Below are positions 21,416-30,827 of a stretch of DNA of 64,000 nucleotides, in pieces; within the stretch, counting starts at the first letter, position 1, and the number at the start of each line of letters is the position of its first letter. The stretch is from NCBI RefSeq assembly GCF_024490875.1, contig NZ_JACCLX010000006.1:1-64000 (forward strand), in the 5' to 3' direction. The notes under the pieces were generated by a model. That model was not told the DNA's origin. It made no database searches and was given only the letters and a program-made list of their open reading frames with translations. The position numbers and the translations under genes were made by a program. This DNA comes from Methanocaldococcus sp. Its GTDB lineage: Archaea > AGJL01 > Methanococci > Methanococcales > Methanocaldococcaceae.

Positions 21416-22048
21416 ATGATATATATAGTTGGAATTGGCCCGGGAGACAAAGAGTTTTTAACTTTAAAAGCATTAAAAATTGTTGAAAATGCTGATTTAG
21501 TTGTAGGTAGTAAAAGAGCATTAGAGTTGTTCAATATAGATGAAAATAAAAAGATAACTCTATCAAAAAATGTCGTAGATGATTTAAAAAAAATCTTAAA
21601 AAATGAGAATATAAAAGATAAAAAAATTGCTATACTCTCTACGGGAGATCCATGCTTTAGTGGATTATTGAAAACATTATTGAAAATTGGAGTTAATGAA
21701 AAAGACATTGAAGTAATTCCGGGAATTTCTTCTGTTCAAATAGCATCTGCAAGGTTAAAAATATCCTGGGAGGATTACAATATTATAACTCTTCATGGAA
21801 AAGAAGAAAACTTAAAGAATCTATTAAATTTGTTAAAAAAGAAAGAAAAAGTTATTTTTCTACCAAATAACCTAAAAAAAGATGTAGAATATTTAATAAA
21901 AAATGGAATAGACCCAAATACTAAAATTTGGATTCTTGAAAATATAACATATCCTAATGAGAAAATTAGTTTAAAGTCATTAAAAGATATTACCAAAGAG
22001 GATTTTTCTTATTTAACAGTTTGTATATATAGGGGAGAGGATGATTAG
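21416..22048 (+). CDS. cbiE: Cobalt-precorrin-7 C5-methyltransferase
   Basis: SAM-dependent methylase of anaerobic cobalamin (corrinoid) synthesis, needed for methanogen corrinoid proteins. MIYIVGIGPGDKEFLTLKAL is the precorrin methylase start, STGDPCFSGLLKTLL and VIPGISSVQIASARLKISWED are the tetrapyrrole methylase blocks. 210 residues: the CbiE domain alone, without the fused CbiT decarboxylase domain of CobL. Overlaps the fluoride channel gene by eight bases. Confidence 0.92.
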   Translation: MIYIVGIGPGDKEFLTLKALKIVENADLVVGSKRALELFNIDENKKITLSKNVVDDLKKILKNENIKDKKIAILSTGDPCFSGLLKTLLKIGVNEKDIEVIPGISSVQIASARLKISWEDYNIITLHGKEENLKNLLNLLKKKEKVIFLPNNLKKDVEYLIKNGIDPNTKIWILENITYPNEKISLKSLKDITKEDFSYLTVCIYRGEDD

Positions 22049-22415
22049 AGAATTACTATTAATAGGAATTGGTGGATTTATTGGGGCCATATTTAGATTT
22101 TTAATTTCAGGAATTATCCCCACTAAGTTTAATTTACCTACAGGAACATTATTAGTTAATTTAATAGGTAGTTTTATATTAGGTTTTTTAATGTATAGTT
22201 CTTTAATGATTCCTATATCTAACGAATATAAATTGTTACTTGGAACAGGTTTTTGTGGAGCATTAACTACATTTTCAACATTTTCTTATGAGACTTTTAA
22301 TTTAATTTCTGAAGGTTTATTTTTAAATGCTTTAATAAACATATTGGTCAATGTTTTAGGATGTCTAATTATGGTTTATTTTGGGAGAGTCGTAGCTTTA
22401 GCTATCTTTAAATAA
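22041..22415 (+). CDS. crcB: Fluoride channel (Fluc/CrcB)
   Basis: 124-residue membrane protein with four hydrophobic helices that exports fluoride as an antiparallel dimer. The signature GFCGALTTFSTFSYE (pore Phe residues and the Na+ site) and the N-terminal GGFIGAIFRFLIS are intact. GGGGAGAGG precedes ATG 22041 with no gap. It overlaps cbiE and is followed by a DUF190 gene, a common partner of CrcB. Confidence 0.93.
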   Translation: MIRELLLIGIGGFIGAIFRFLISGIIPTKFNLPTGTLLVNLIGSFILGFLMYSSLMIPISNEYKLLLGTGFCGALTTFSTFSYETFNLISEGLFLNALINILVNVLGCLIMVYFGRVVALAIFK

Positions 22416-22456
22416 TTAAATTATAAAATATAAATTTACTTAAATAGGTGATATTT

Positions 22457-22807
22457 ATGAGAATAAATGTAAAAATATTACGAATATATCTTAAAGAAGG
22501 AGATAAATATGAAGGAAAGGTAATGTATAAATATATTGTTAATATGCTAAAAAAAGAAGGTATTAGTGGAGCTACAGTATATAGAGGGATATACGGTTAT
22601 GGTGTTAGAGGAATTAGTGACTTTGACATATTTAGATTATCAATAAATCTACCAGTAGTCATAGAATGTGTTGATATTGAAGAAAACATAAATAAAGTTT
22701 TACCTAAGTTATATGAAATCATAAAAGAAAATGGTTTAATAGTAATAACTGATGGATATGTTTATAAAGGTGAAAGTTATGAACAAAATATTGGAGAAAA
22801 TAAATAA
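22457..22807 (+). CDS. DUF190 family protein
   Basis: 116 residues of the small GlnB-like DUF190 family: YLKEGDKYEGKVMYKYIVNM and GATVYRGIYGYGVRG are diagnostic. The fold is PII-like and the usual neighbour is the fluoride channel, as here. A regulatory role in fluoride export is plausible but unproven. GGTGATATTT just before ATG 22457 is the ribosome site, so the GTG at 22448 is not the start. It overlaps aglB by 29 bases. Confidence 0.88.
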   Translation: MRINVKILRIYLKEGDKYEGKVMYKYIVNMLKKEGISGATVYRGIYGYGVRGISDFDIFRLSINLPVVIECVDIEENINKVLPKLYEIIKENGLIVITDGYVYKGESYEQNIGENK

Positions 22808-25559
22808 TTTATTTAGAGAAAAAAGTTGGATTAAAATTTTATTAATTGTATTAATGTTGATGTTTATTAGTTTTCAACTAAGGGCTCAGCCAGCAGATAT
22901 GAAATTCGCCCAAGGTAATGAATTTTTAAAAAAGATGTTTTCTGATGAACATGGAAGAATGTATCTTTTAGGTATAGATCCATACCATTATTTAAGATTT
23001 TCAGAAAACCTATATGAGCATGGATACTGTGGAGACACTATAAAAATTATACATGGAAAACCTGTTCCTTATGACCTATACCAATATGCCCCACCAGGAC
23101 ATCCTATCTCCTGGGAACCCCCAGCAATATGTTTAGCTACATTATTAATCTATTATATATGGCATTCCTTTGATGCAACAGTAACTATTATGAATGCCGC
23201 TTTCTGGGTTCCAGCAGTTTTAGGAATGTTATTAGGAATTCCTATATATTTCATAATTAGGAGAGTTACAAACAGTAATATTGGAGGAATTGTTGGAGCT
23301 ATAGCGATAATATCAGCTCCTTCTTTATTATACAAAACCTGTGCAGGTTTTGCAGATACACCAATATTTGAAATACTTCCAATATTGTTTATAGTATGGT
23401 TTATTCTTGAAGCTATATATAATCAAGGAAATACAAAATTATTCTGTAAAGATTTAAAAAATTCTATTTCCTTATTTGTAATAGTGGCAATATTCCTCGA
23501 TCTTATATTTGGATTTTATTTAAATAATATTGCTTCGGGAGAAGAAATTGTAAAGGCATCTATTCTATTTTACACAGTATCGATAATACTTATTATAATT
23601 GGATTAATAATTGCTGGAATTAAAAAATTAAAAAATGAATATGTAGAGTTTGAATTATTTGCTACAATGGCTTTAATATTAACAGTTTTAGCTCCAAAAA
23701 TGTGGGGGGCTTGGTGGTATGGATTTGATATAATTACAGCATTTTTAGTAATATATCCCTTAATTCTGGCATTATTAAATTATACTAGAATAATAGATTT
23801 AATAGATGTTAAAAACCTTAAAAATATTGTATATCTATCAATCTTCTACATAGTAGGGTCATTTATATTATTAACAGTAACTTATGGCTTTAATATGGCA
23901 ATTTCTCCAATTACTTCTCCTATTAGTGTAAATCAAGTACTTTCGACATATACATTATCATCAGGGTGGCCTAATGTCTATCAAACTGTTGCTGAACTTG
24001 CAAAGCCAAGTTCATTTAATGAGATATTTATAAATGCTATTGGCTCAACAACTATAGCGATTGCTGGAATTCTCGGGATTATTGTATCTTTTATTTCATT
24101 AAGACATGAAAAAATTAAGTTTGATATAAAATATGCAATTCTTTTATCAATATGGTTGGTAGTAACTTTATATGCAGCAACAAAGGGTATTAGATTTGCT
24201 TCTTTAGCTACTCCTCCATTGGCTATTGGTTTAGGAATCCTTATAGGACAGATAGATAGATTACTAAGGATGAATAATGATATGACATTATTTGGTTTAG
24301 GAATTCCTGTAGGATTATTTGGACTAATTATGATTTCAAAATACTTCACTAAAATTCCTGAAATCTTAATTCCTACAACCTATGTTCCAGAAATAGCCTA
24401 TGGATTTTTAATAGTATTAATTTTATTAGGTATTTATAAAATTTTAGATATATATGTTTCAATAAACAATAAAAAGGAATGTATAATTAAGATATTATCT
24501 CTATTACTCTGTATTGGTGTAGTACTACCACCTCTTGCTTTTGCTGTTCCATTTTCACCAGCACCTACATTCAATAATGGTTGGAAAGCAGGATTAGATT
24601 GGCTAAAAGAACATAGTCCAAAAAATTCTGTTATAACATGTTGGTGGGATAATGGATATATATATTCATACGAAGCTAGAAGGATGGTAACTTTTGATGG
24701 AGGTTCACAAAATAGTCCTAGAGCTTACTGGGTTGGAAGAATTTTTGCTACATCTAATGAAAATCTTGCTGTTGGGATAATTAGAATGTTGGCAACGAGT
24801 GGAGATGCAGCATTTGAAAAAGGTAGTGTTTTGATGAACTATACTCACAACAATGTTTCAGAGGTCGTAAAAATATTAAATGAGATTTTACCAGTAAATA
24901 GAAGTTATGCCTATGAAATATTAACTAAAAAGTATGGTTTAAGTGATAAAGAGGCTAAAATGGTTTTAAATGCTACTCATCCATTACATCCTAATCCTGA
25001 TTACTTAATAACCTACAATAGAATGACTGATATTGCCCCAGTTTGGAGTATGTTTGGTTTCTGGAACTTCTCATTACCTCCAAATACACCTGACAATAAG
25101 AGAGAAAAAGGTGCATTTTACAAAGGGTTTTCTTATATATTAAATAACAATACTATACTTGCAGATGTAAAAATATATGGGTTAGATTATATCACACTAA
25201 TAAATGAAACAAACATAACAACAGCTATTATTAAAAATGAAAATGGAAAACCAAAACCTGTTGGAACCTTCAAAATCCATAAATTGTATATTAAAACTCC
25301 ATACGGTGTAAAAGAGTTTATAATAAATAAAGATGGACAGTTATCAGAGTTTATTAGAATAGAACCATACGGTAGAGGTTGGGCGTGGTTATCAACAAGA
25401 AACTTAGAGGATAGTATCTATGCTAAGTTACATTTCTTAGATGGATATGGATTGAAACATATAAAATTAGTCAAAGCTACACTTGATCCTACAAACTTTG
25501 GAGTTCAGCCAGGATTTAAGATATATAAAGTAGATTATGGAACTGACTATCTAAAATAA
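22779..25559 (+). CDS. aglB: Oligosaccharyltransferase AglB (STT3 family)
   Basis: Transfers a lipid-linked glycan to Asn in N-X-S/T sequons of surface proteins such as the S-layer protein and pilins. 926 residues: multi-span membrane part to about residue 600 (with LLGIDPYHYLRFSEN, the metal-binding acidic loop), then a soluble domain with the WWDNGY motif at residues 622-627. The start is ATG 22779, behind AAAGGTGAAAGTT; it lies inside the 3' end of the DUF190 gene, implying coupling. Many N-X-S/T sites occur in the soluble domain itself. Confidence 0.94.
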   Translation: MNKILEKINNLFREKSWIKILLIVLMLMFISFQLRAQPADMKFAQGNEFLKKMFSDEHGRMYLLGIDPYHYLRFSENLYEHGYCGDTIKIIHGKPVPYDLYQYAPPGHPISWEPPAICLATLLIYYIWHSFDATVTIMNAAFWVPAVLGMLLGIPIYFIIRRVTNSNIGGIVGAIAIISAPSLLYKTCAGFADTPIFEILPILFIVWFILEAIYNQGNTKLFCKDLKNSISLFVIVAIFLDLIFGFYLNNIASGEEIVKASILFYTVSIILIIIGLIIAGIKKLKNEYVEFELFATMALILTVLAPKMWGAWWYGFDIITAFLVIYPLILALLNYTRIIDLIDVKNLKNIVYLSIFYIVGSFILLTVTYGFNMAISPITSPISVNQVLSTYTLSSGWPNVYQTVAELAKPSSFNEIFINAIGSTTIAIAGILGIIVSFISLRHEKIKFDIKYAILLSIWLVVTLYAATKGIRFASLATPPLAIGLGILIGQIDRLLRMNNDMTLFGLGIPVGLFGLIMISKYFTKIPEILIPTTYVPEIAYGFLIVLILLGIYKILDIYVSINNKKECIIKILSLLLCIGVVLPPLAFAVPFSPAPTFNNGWKAGLDWLKEHSPKNSVITCWWDNGYIYSYEARRMVTFDGGSQNSPRAYWVGRIFATSNENLAVGIIRMLATSGDAAFEKGSVLMNYTHNNVSEVVKILNEILPVNRSYAYEILTKKYGLSDKEAKMVLNATHPLHPNPDYLITYNRMTDIAPVWSMFGFWNFSLPPNTPDNKREKGAFYKGFSYILNNNTILADVKIYGLDYITLINETNITTAIIKNENGKPKPVGTFKIHKLYIKTPYGVKEFIINKDGQLSEFIRIEPYGRGWAWLSTRNLEDSIYAKLHFLDGYGLKHIKLVKATLDPTNFGVQPGFKIYKVDYGTDYLK

Positions 25560-25628
25560 ATCTTCTAAATTTTTTTAAATTTTATTTTAAATTTTTACTT
25601 TTTTATTTAAAAAATAGAGGGGATTTTT

Positions 25629-26759
25629 ATGTATATTTTGGATCCTTTTTCTGGAATTAGTGGAGACATGTTTTTATCAGCAATGATAACCTTTGTTAAT
25701 AAAGAAGAACTTATAGAAACAATTAAAAAAGTTGTTGATGTGGATATTGAAATAAAAAAAGTTAAAAAGTGCCATATTATTGCAAATAAAGTTAATATAA
25801 TTCCAAAAGACAAAGAGTATAAAATGAATTCTTACAAAGATATTGTTAAAGTTATTAAAGAGGCTAATATTTCAAAGGATATTAAAAATATTTCATTAGA
25901 TATACTAAAAATATTATCTGAGGCTGAAAGTAGAGTTCATAATGTTAAAATTGATGATGTCCATTTTCACGAAATAGGAAATTACGATACGGTTGCCGAT
26001 ATTGTTGGAGCATCCTATATAATAAATAAATTAAACTTAAAAGATAACTGCTTTTATAGACCAATAAATGTTGGAAATGGTTTTGTAAAAACAGAACATG
26101 GTTTATTCCCAGTTCCTGCTCCAGCAACATCTGAAATATTAAAAGGAATGAAAATATTTTTTTCAGATATTAATGAGGAATTAACTACTCCAACAGGAGC
26201 GGCAATAATAAAATATCTAAATCCAAAATTAATTGAAGATAGTTTTATAGTAAAAGAGATTTCTTATGGAGCAGGATATAAAGATCTAAAAATTCCAAAT
26301 GTTTTAAGAGTATTTAAAATAGAAGATAAAGTATTGGAGAAAATTGTATTGTTAGAAACAAATGTAGATGATGTTTCGCCAGAAATTTTAGGTTATTTAT
26401 ATGAGGTTTTAGAAGGGAAGGTTAAAGATTTGCACTTTATTCCTACATATATGAAAAAAAATAGACCTTCCTATACTATAAGGGCTATTGTTAAAAAAGA
26501 TTTAGTTAATGATGTCTCCAAAATTATAATGAGAGAGACAGGAACTTTGGGCATTAGAATTTATAAAATAAATAGAATAATTGCAAATAGAGAATTTAAA
26601 ACAGTCAAAGTATTTGATGATGATGTCAGAATAAAAATAGGAAAAATAGATGATGAAATAATTTCTGAAAAGCCAGAATATGAAGATTTAAAAAAAATTG
26701 CTAAGAAATATAATATCCCATTAAAAGATTTATATAAGTTGATTTTAAAGGATTTGTGA
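25629..26759 (+). CDS. larC: LarC-type nickel insertion protein
   Basis: 376 residues, full-length LarC. It begins MYILDPFSGISGDMFLSAMI and has ESRVHNVKIDDVHFHEIGNY, rich in metal-ligand residues, GLFPVPAPATSEILKG, then ETNVDDVSPEILGYLYEVLE. In lactobacilli LarC adds nickel to the pincer nucleotide of lactate racemase and needs a frameshift to be made whole; here both halves are one frame. A LarE-type gene lies at 40338 in the same window. The client enzyme in methanogens is not established. GGGGATTTTT precedes ATG 25629. Confidence 0.88.
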   Translation: MYILDPFSGISGDMFLSAMITFVNKEELIETIKKVVDVDIEIKKVKKCHIIANKVNIIPKDKEYKMNSYKDIVKVIKEANISKDIKNISLDILKILSEAESRVHNVKIDDVHFHEIGNYDTVADIVGASYIINKLNLKDNCFYRPINVGNGFVKTEHGLFPVPAPATSEILKGMKIFFSDINEELTTPTGAAIIKYLNPKLIEDSFIVKEISYGAGYKDLKIPNVLRVFKIEDKVLEKIVLLETNVDDVSPEILGYLYEVLEGKVKDLHFIPTYMKKNRPSYTIRAIVKKDLVNDVSKIIMRETGTLGIRIYKINRIIANREFKTVKVFDDDVRIKIGKIDDEIISEKPEYEDLKKIAKKYNIPLKDLYKLILKDL

Positions 26760-26796
26760 CAGTTTTTCAGTTTTTGTAGCATACCAGAACATATAA

Positions 26797-27242
26797 ATAC
26801 TTATAGTAGTATTATATGCAAGAGTTTCTGATAGAGACCAAAAAAATGATTTAGAAAGGCAAGTAGAATATTTAAAAATTACTGTAAAGAGAAAAATTAT
26901 GTTATTGAAGAAATAATTACCGACATTGGTAGTGGTTTAAACGAAAATAGGGGAGGATTAAAAAAATTATTCAAATTAGTAAAGGAAGGAAAAATAAACA
27001 AAGTAATAATTACTACAGAAGATAGATTAACAAGATTTGGTTTTAATTACTTAAAAGAATTTTTTAACCATTGTGGTGTTGAGATAGAAGTTGTCGATAA
27101 GAAGAATTTCAAAACTCCTTATGAAGAATTAGTTGATGATTTAATAACAATAATTTCACATTTTGCTGGAAAATTATATGGTTTTAGAAGCCATAAAAGG
27201 AAAAAAATTATTGAACAAACAAAAGAACTATTTAGTGAATGA
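26797..27242 (+). pseudogene. IS607 TnpA serine recombinase remnant
   Basis: The sequence encodes LYARVSDRDQKNDLERQVEYL, the catalytic N-terminal part of an IS607 serine recombinase. At about 26875, in a run TTAAAAATTACTG, one base is missing: the codon phase moves and continues as NYCKEKNYVIEEIITDIGSG to KKIIEQTKELFSE at the stop 27240-27242. The MerR-like DNA-binding domain that should precede YARVS is absent, and a stop lies at 26794. Thus it has at least two lesions. Its stop overlaps the tnpB start. Confidence 0.88.
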
Positions 27243-28516
27243 AGATGGTAGAAACGGTTAAACTATCAAAAACTGTAGTATTGAAAAGCAGACCATTAAC
27301 GAGAACAAAAATAAAAATAATAATAGAGAATACTATAGGGGTTTATAAAGAAATTTTAACGAATGCCTTAGATTTTGGATTAAAAAATAATACAAAAGGG
27401 CATATAAAGATTAGGAAAGGAATATATGAAGAAATAAAAAACAAATATCCGAAATTACCTACCCACTACATATATACAGCTTCACAAGACGCATCCACAA
27501 GGATAAAAAGCTTTATATCCATAAAAAAGAGAGGAAGAGCATATACAAAAATTCCTAAAATTAAAAGGGCATCTTTATGGTTAGATGATATTTTATTCAA
27601 CTACAAAGATTTTAAAACCAATATAGAAAAACTATTCTCGATGGATAAAAAAGGAAAGAGGACATTAAATTTAAGATTATCTACACCGAATGGTAGAATA
27701 GTTATTCCTCTAAAACCACATAAACTATTTTTTAAACTGATAAATGAAGGTTGGAAAATAAAAGCTGGCTTTAAACTGATATTGAATAAAGTGGATGGGA
27801 CAGTAAAGGTTTTAATCCCGTTAGAGAAAGAGATAACAATTAATGATAATTATAAAGCTGTTTATGCGTTAGATTTTAATTTGGACAATATAACTTATGG
27901 TAATTTCGAAAATATAGAAATGATAAAAACCAATTTAGGAAAATTAACCGAAAAATACTCTAATATAGCAATTAAAATCCAAGAGAAATTCTCATTTAAA
28001 GGAATACATAAGCAAGAAAAACCGTTAAAGAGGAAAGGCATAATTTTGCTTAAAAAATTCGGTAGGAGATTAAAAAATATCAGAGAAGATAAGTTAAAAA
28101 AGTTAGCCAACAAAATATCTAAAGAACTTAAAGAAAAAGATGCAGTTTTAATTATCGAGGATTTATCCTCTTATTTTAACCAAAATATTGCTAAAAACTC
28201 ATTTAAAAATCTAAAACATAAACTACACAACATCTCTGCTAAAAAATTCTTAAACTATCTTAAAAATAAGTGCTTAGAATTCGGTGTTAAAGTTGTTGAG
28301 GTAAATCCTTCCTACACCTCTATATTATGCCCAAACTGTGGAAATAGATTATCTCAACTGTATAAATTATCCGATGAGGAGGCTCTGCCTTCGAGGTTAA
28401 TGTATTGCTTCGATTGTGGTTTTTATGCCGATAGAGATGTTACTGCTGTCTTTAATTTAATAAGTTCAGCCCGAAGTCCAATGAACCTACAGCAGAGGGA
28501 ATGGTATTCCCGATGA
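27239..28516 (+). CDS. tnpB: TnpB RNA-guided endonuclease (IS607-associated)
   Basis: 425 residues with an intact RuvC-like nuclease: Asp212 in YALDFNLDN, Glu307 in VLIIEDLSSY and Asp398/Asp400 in YADRDVTAVFNL. A zinc ribbon is formed by CPNC and CFDC between the second and third motifs. TnpB proteins are guided by a 3' omega RNA to cut DNA matching the element's flank. ATG 27239 overlaps the tnpA stop. Codon use resembles the host genes. Although tnpA is broken, tnpB shows no damage. Confidence 0.92.
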   Translation: MKMVETVKLSKTVVLKSRPLTRTKIKIIIENTIGVYKEILTNALDFGLKNNTKGHIKIRKGIYEEIKNKYPKLPTHYIYTASQDASTRIKSFISIKKRGRAYTKIPKIKRASLWLDDILFNYKDFKTNIEKLFSMDKKGKRTLNLRLSTPNGRIVIPLKPHKLFFKLINEGWKIKAGFKLILNKVDGTVKVLIPLEKEITINDNYKAVYALDFNLDNITYGNFENIEMIKTNLGKLTEKYSNIAIKIQEKFSFKGIHKQEKPLKRKGIILLKKFGRRLKNIREDKLKKLANKISKELKEKDAVLIIEDLSSYFNQNIAKNSFKNLKHKLHNISAKKFLNYLKNKCLEFGVKVVEVNPSYTSILCPNCGNRLSQLYKLSDEEALPSRLMYCFDCGFYADRDVTAVFNLISSARSPMNLQQREWYSR

Positions 28517-28545
28517 AGCTGTGGGTTGAGGACAACCCATTTCCA
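28400..28545 (+). ncRNA. Probable omega RNA (TnpB guide scaffold), bounds approximate
   Basis: TnpB guide RNAs arise from the 3' end of tnpB and the following end of the element. Here the relatively G+C-rich tail holds GGGAATGGTATTCCC around 28497-28511 and a terminal hairpin TGGGTTG-AGGA-CAACCCA at 28522-28539 just inside the presumed right end. The guide would be the flanking DNA from about 28541. The 5' limit is a guess. Confidence 0.5.
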
Positions 28546-28602
28546 TAATCTATGTTGCTAAATGCTATTATTATGCTATAAAAATGGGAAACGGGAATTA
28601 AT

Positions 28603-29133
28603 ATGGTTGTTGAGGTTTTAAGATTAGGACATAGAGAAGATAGAGATAAGAGGATATCTACACATGTTGCCTTAACTGCAAGAGCTTTGGGGGCTGATAA
28701 AATAATATTTACAGTTGATGATAAAGATGTTGAAAGTAGTGTTAAAAAAGTCGTTGAAAATTGGGGTGGTGATTTTAAATTTACTGTTGAAAAGAATTGG
28801 AGAAGATATATTAGAGAATTTAAAAATAGAGGAATTGTTGTTCATCTAACTATGTATGGGGCTAATGTTAATGAGATAATGCCAGAAATTAGAAAGTTGA
28901 GTAAAGATAAAGATATATTAGTTATAGTTGGTGCAGAAAAAGTTCCAAAGGATGTTTATGAGTTGGCAGATTACAATATATCTATTGGCAATCAACCTCA
29001 TTCTGAAGTAGCCGCTTTAGCAATTTTCTTAGATAGACTATTTGAAGGTAAAACACTTTATAGAGATTTTGAAAATGCAAAAATAAAAATTATTCCATCC
29101 AATGACAGAAAGGTAGTGTTAAGAAATAAATAA
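28603..29133 (+). CDS. trm56: tRNA (cytidine(56)-2'-O)-methyltransferase
   Basis: SPOUT-class methyltransferase specific to archaea, methylating C56 in the T-loop of tRNA. 176 residues starting [20 protein letters not shown], with [17 protein letters not shown] and the knot region [20 protein letters not shown] and [23 protein letters not shown] 28603 follows ACGGGAATTAAT. It lies just to the right of the IS607 element, whose TnpB guide would match the sequence upstream of this gene. Confidence 0.92.
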   Translation: MVVEVLRLGHREDRDKRISTHVALTARALGADKIIFTVDDKDVESSVKKVVENWGGDFKFTVEKNWRRYIREFKNRGIVVHLTMYGANVNEIMPEIRKLSKDKDILVIVGAEKVPKDVYELADYNISIGNQPHSEVAALAIFLDRLFEGKTLYRDFENAKIKIIPSNDRKVVLRNK

Positions 29134-29226
29134 CAAATAAATAATAAACTAAATTATTTATATTATTAAATTATAACAGTATATTTTAAACGAATACTAT
29201 CACTAATAAACTAAAATGGTGATAGT

Positions 29227-30698
29227 TTGAAAATGAGAGAGCAGTGGGGTTCAAGAATAGGTTTTATACTTGCAGCAGTTGGTTCAGCAATAGGTTTAGG
29301 GAATATTTGGAGATTTGGTTATATGGTTTATAATAATGGAGGAGGAGCATTTTTAATTCCATATTTTGTGGCATTGTTCTGTGTAGGTATAACTTTAATG
29401 ATTTTAGAACTTGCATTAGGACATTATACAAAAGGATCTGCCCCATTAGCATTTAAAAAATATACAATAAGTGTGAATGGGTAGGATGGTTTGAAGTTCT
29501 TGGAGGATTTGTTATTACAACATATTACATTGTTATAATTGCATGGTGTTTATACTATCTTGTAGAGATTATATTGTTTGGTTTGCCAAGTAATCCAAAA
29601 ACATTCTTTTTTAATGAAGTTCTTAATCTTTCAAGTGGTGTTGGAGAAATTGGCAGTTTTGTTTGGGGAATTTTATTATCTGTTATAGTAATTTGGGTAA
29701 TAAACTTTTTAATAGTTGGATGTGGAGTTAAAAAAGGTCTTGAAAAGGCAAATAAAATATTTATTCCATTGTTGTTTTTACTTATAATTATTTTAGTTAT
29801 TAGAGGAATAACTTTACCTGGTGGCTTGGAAGGAATAACTTGGTATTTAACTCCAAACTTTGCAGTATTAAAAGATCCTAAAATCTGGTTAGATGCATTT
29901 TCACAGATATTCTTTACTTTAAGTTTAGGATTTGGAATAATGATAGCATATGCAAGTTATCTTCCTAAAAAAACAGATATAACAACAAGTGCATTTACAA
30001 TTGCGTTATTAAACTGTGGATTCTCTTTCTTGGCAGGATTTGCTGTCTTTGGAACTCTCGGATACATGGCGTTAAAAAGTGGAGTTCCATTGAATGAGGT
30101 AGTATCTCCAGGTATTGCATTAGCATTTGTAACATTTCCAAAGGCAATATCTTTAATACCAGTAGGTAGTATTATATTAGGAATAATATTCTTCTTAGCT
30201 TTGATTATTGCTGGTATTTCATCATCAGTATCGTTAGTTGAAGCGATAGTTTCTGCAATAATGGATAAATTTGATATTAGTAGAAGAAAAGCGTTATCTA
30301 TAGTTACTTTGTTAGGACTACTTGGAAGCTCTATATATGTAACAAATGCTGGATTATATTGGATTGATATGATAGATCATTTTGCCTCTGGATATTTATT
30401 ACCAATCGCTGGAATTTTAGAGGCAATTATTGTATTTTGGTTGTTTGGAGGTGATAAAATAATAGAATATGTTAATAAACTATCAGAGATAAAAATAGGT
30501 TATTGGTGGAAATATCTTACAGGTGTATTTTCTCCATTAGTTTTATCAAGTTTAATAGTGTTAGATATATATAGTCTAATGCATAAACCTTATGGAGGAT
30601 ACTCTTGGAATTACTTAGGAATAGCGATGTTAGTAATTCCATTAGTATTTGGGGTATCGTTTGTATTATCTAAGATACCTTGGAAAAATGAACGTTAA
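29227..30698 (+). pseudogene. Na+-dependent NSS/SNF transporter gene with a frameshift
   Basis: The first part (TTG 29227 after GGTGATAGT) encodes REQWGSRIGFILAAVGSAIG and LGNIWRFGYMVYNNGGGAFL, the NSS signature. It runs into TAG at 29482-29484. The other frame, from about 29466, continues without loss: KCEWVGWFEVLGGFVITTYY up to GLPSN, then the rest of the transporter to 30698. One base is missing near 29464 (TATACAATAAG). The substrate would be an amino acid. It is either a recent null mutation or a sequencing error: the rest of the gene, and its small subunit, look intact. Confidence 0.85.
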
Positions 30699-30722
30699 TA
30701 AAAATTTATTGTGGGTGAGAAT

Positions 30723-30827
30723 ATGCCAATCTCAGCAATTGTTATGTTTATATTTGGAGCTACAGTATTATGGGGAGGTTCAATCTACTTCCTCTGGAAG
30801 AGTATAAAGCAAAATGAAGAATTATAA
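30723..30827 (+). CDS. MetS-like small subunit of an NSS-family importer, 34 residues
   Basis: A tiny membrane protein starting [20 protein letters not shown] and ending [15 protein letters not shown]: one hydrophobic helix and a short charged tail. This matches the small subunit (MetS type) that accompanies NSS methionine/alanine importers in other prokaryotes. GTGGGTGAGAAT precedes ATG 30723, 24 bases after the transporter. Its stop overlaps the convergent KH gene by six bases. Too short for usual gene calling. Confidence 0.82.
   Translation: MPISAIVMFIFGATVLWGGSIYFLWKSIKQNEEL

Larger units (their letters stand above)
26797..28545 (+). mobile_element. IS607-type insertion element, left side decayed
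   Basis: Consists of a truncated, frameshifted serine recombinase gene (tnpA) and an intact tnpB, in the ATGA-overlapping order typical of IS607. The left end and the N-terminal part of tnpA are missing. The right end lies just behind the hairpin at 28522-28539. It sits between larC and trm56, both of which are intact. With tnpA broken it cannot move by itself. Confidence 0.85.

Noticed and set aside
29482-29484. Stop codon in the NSS transporter as a recoding site
   Set aside because: The codon is TAG and the coding potential continues in another frame, so it is an indel. No SECIS lies near.
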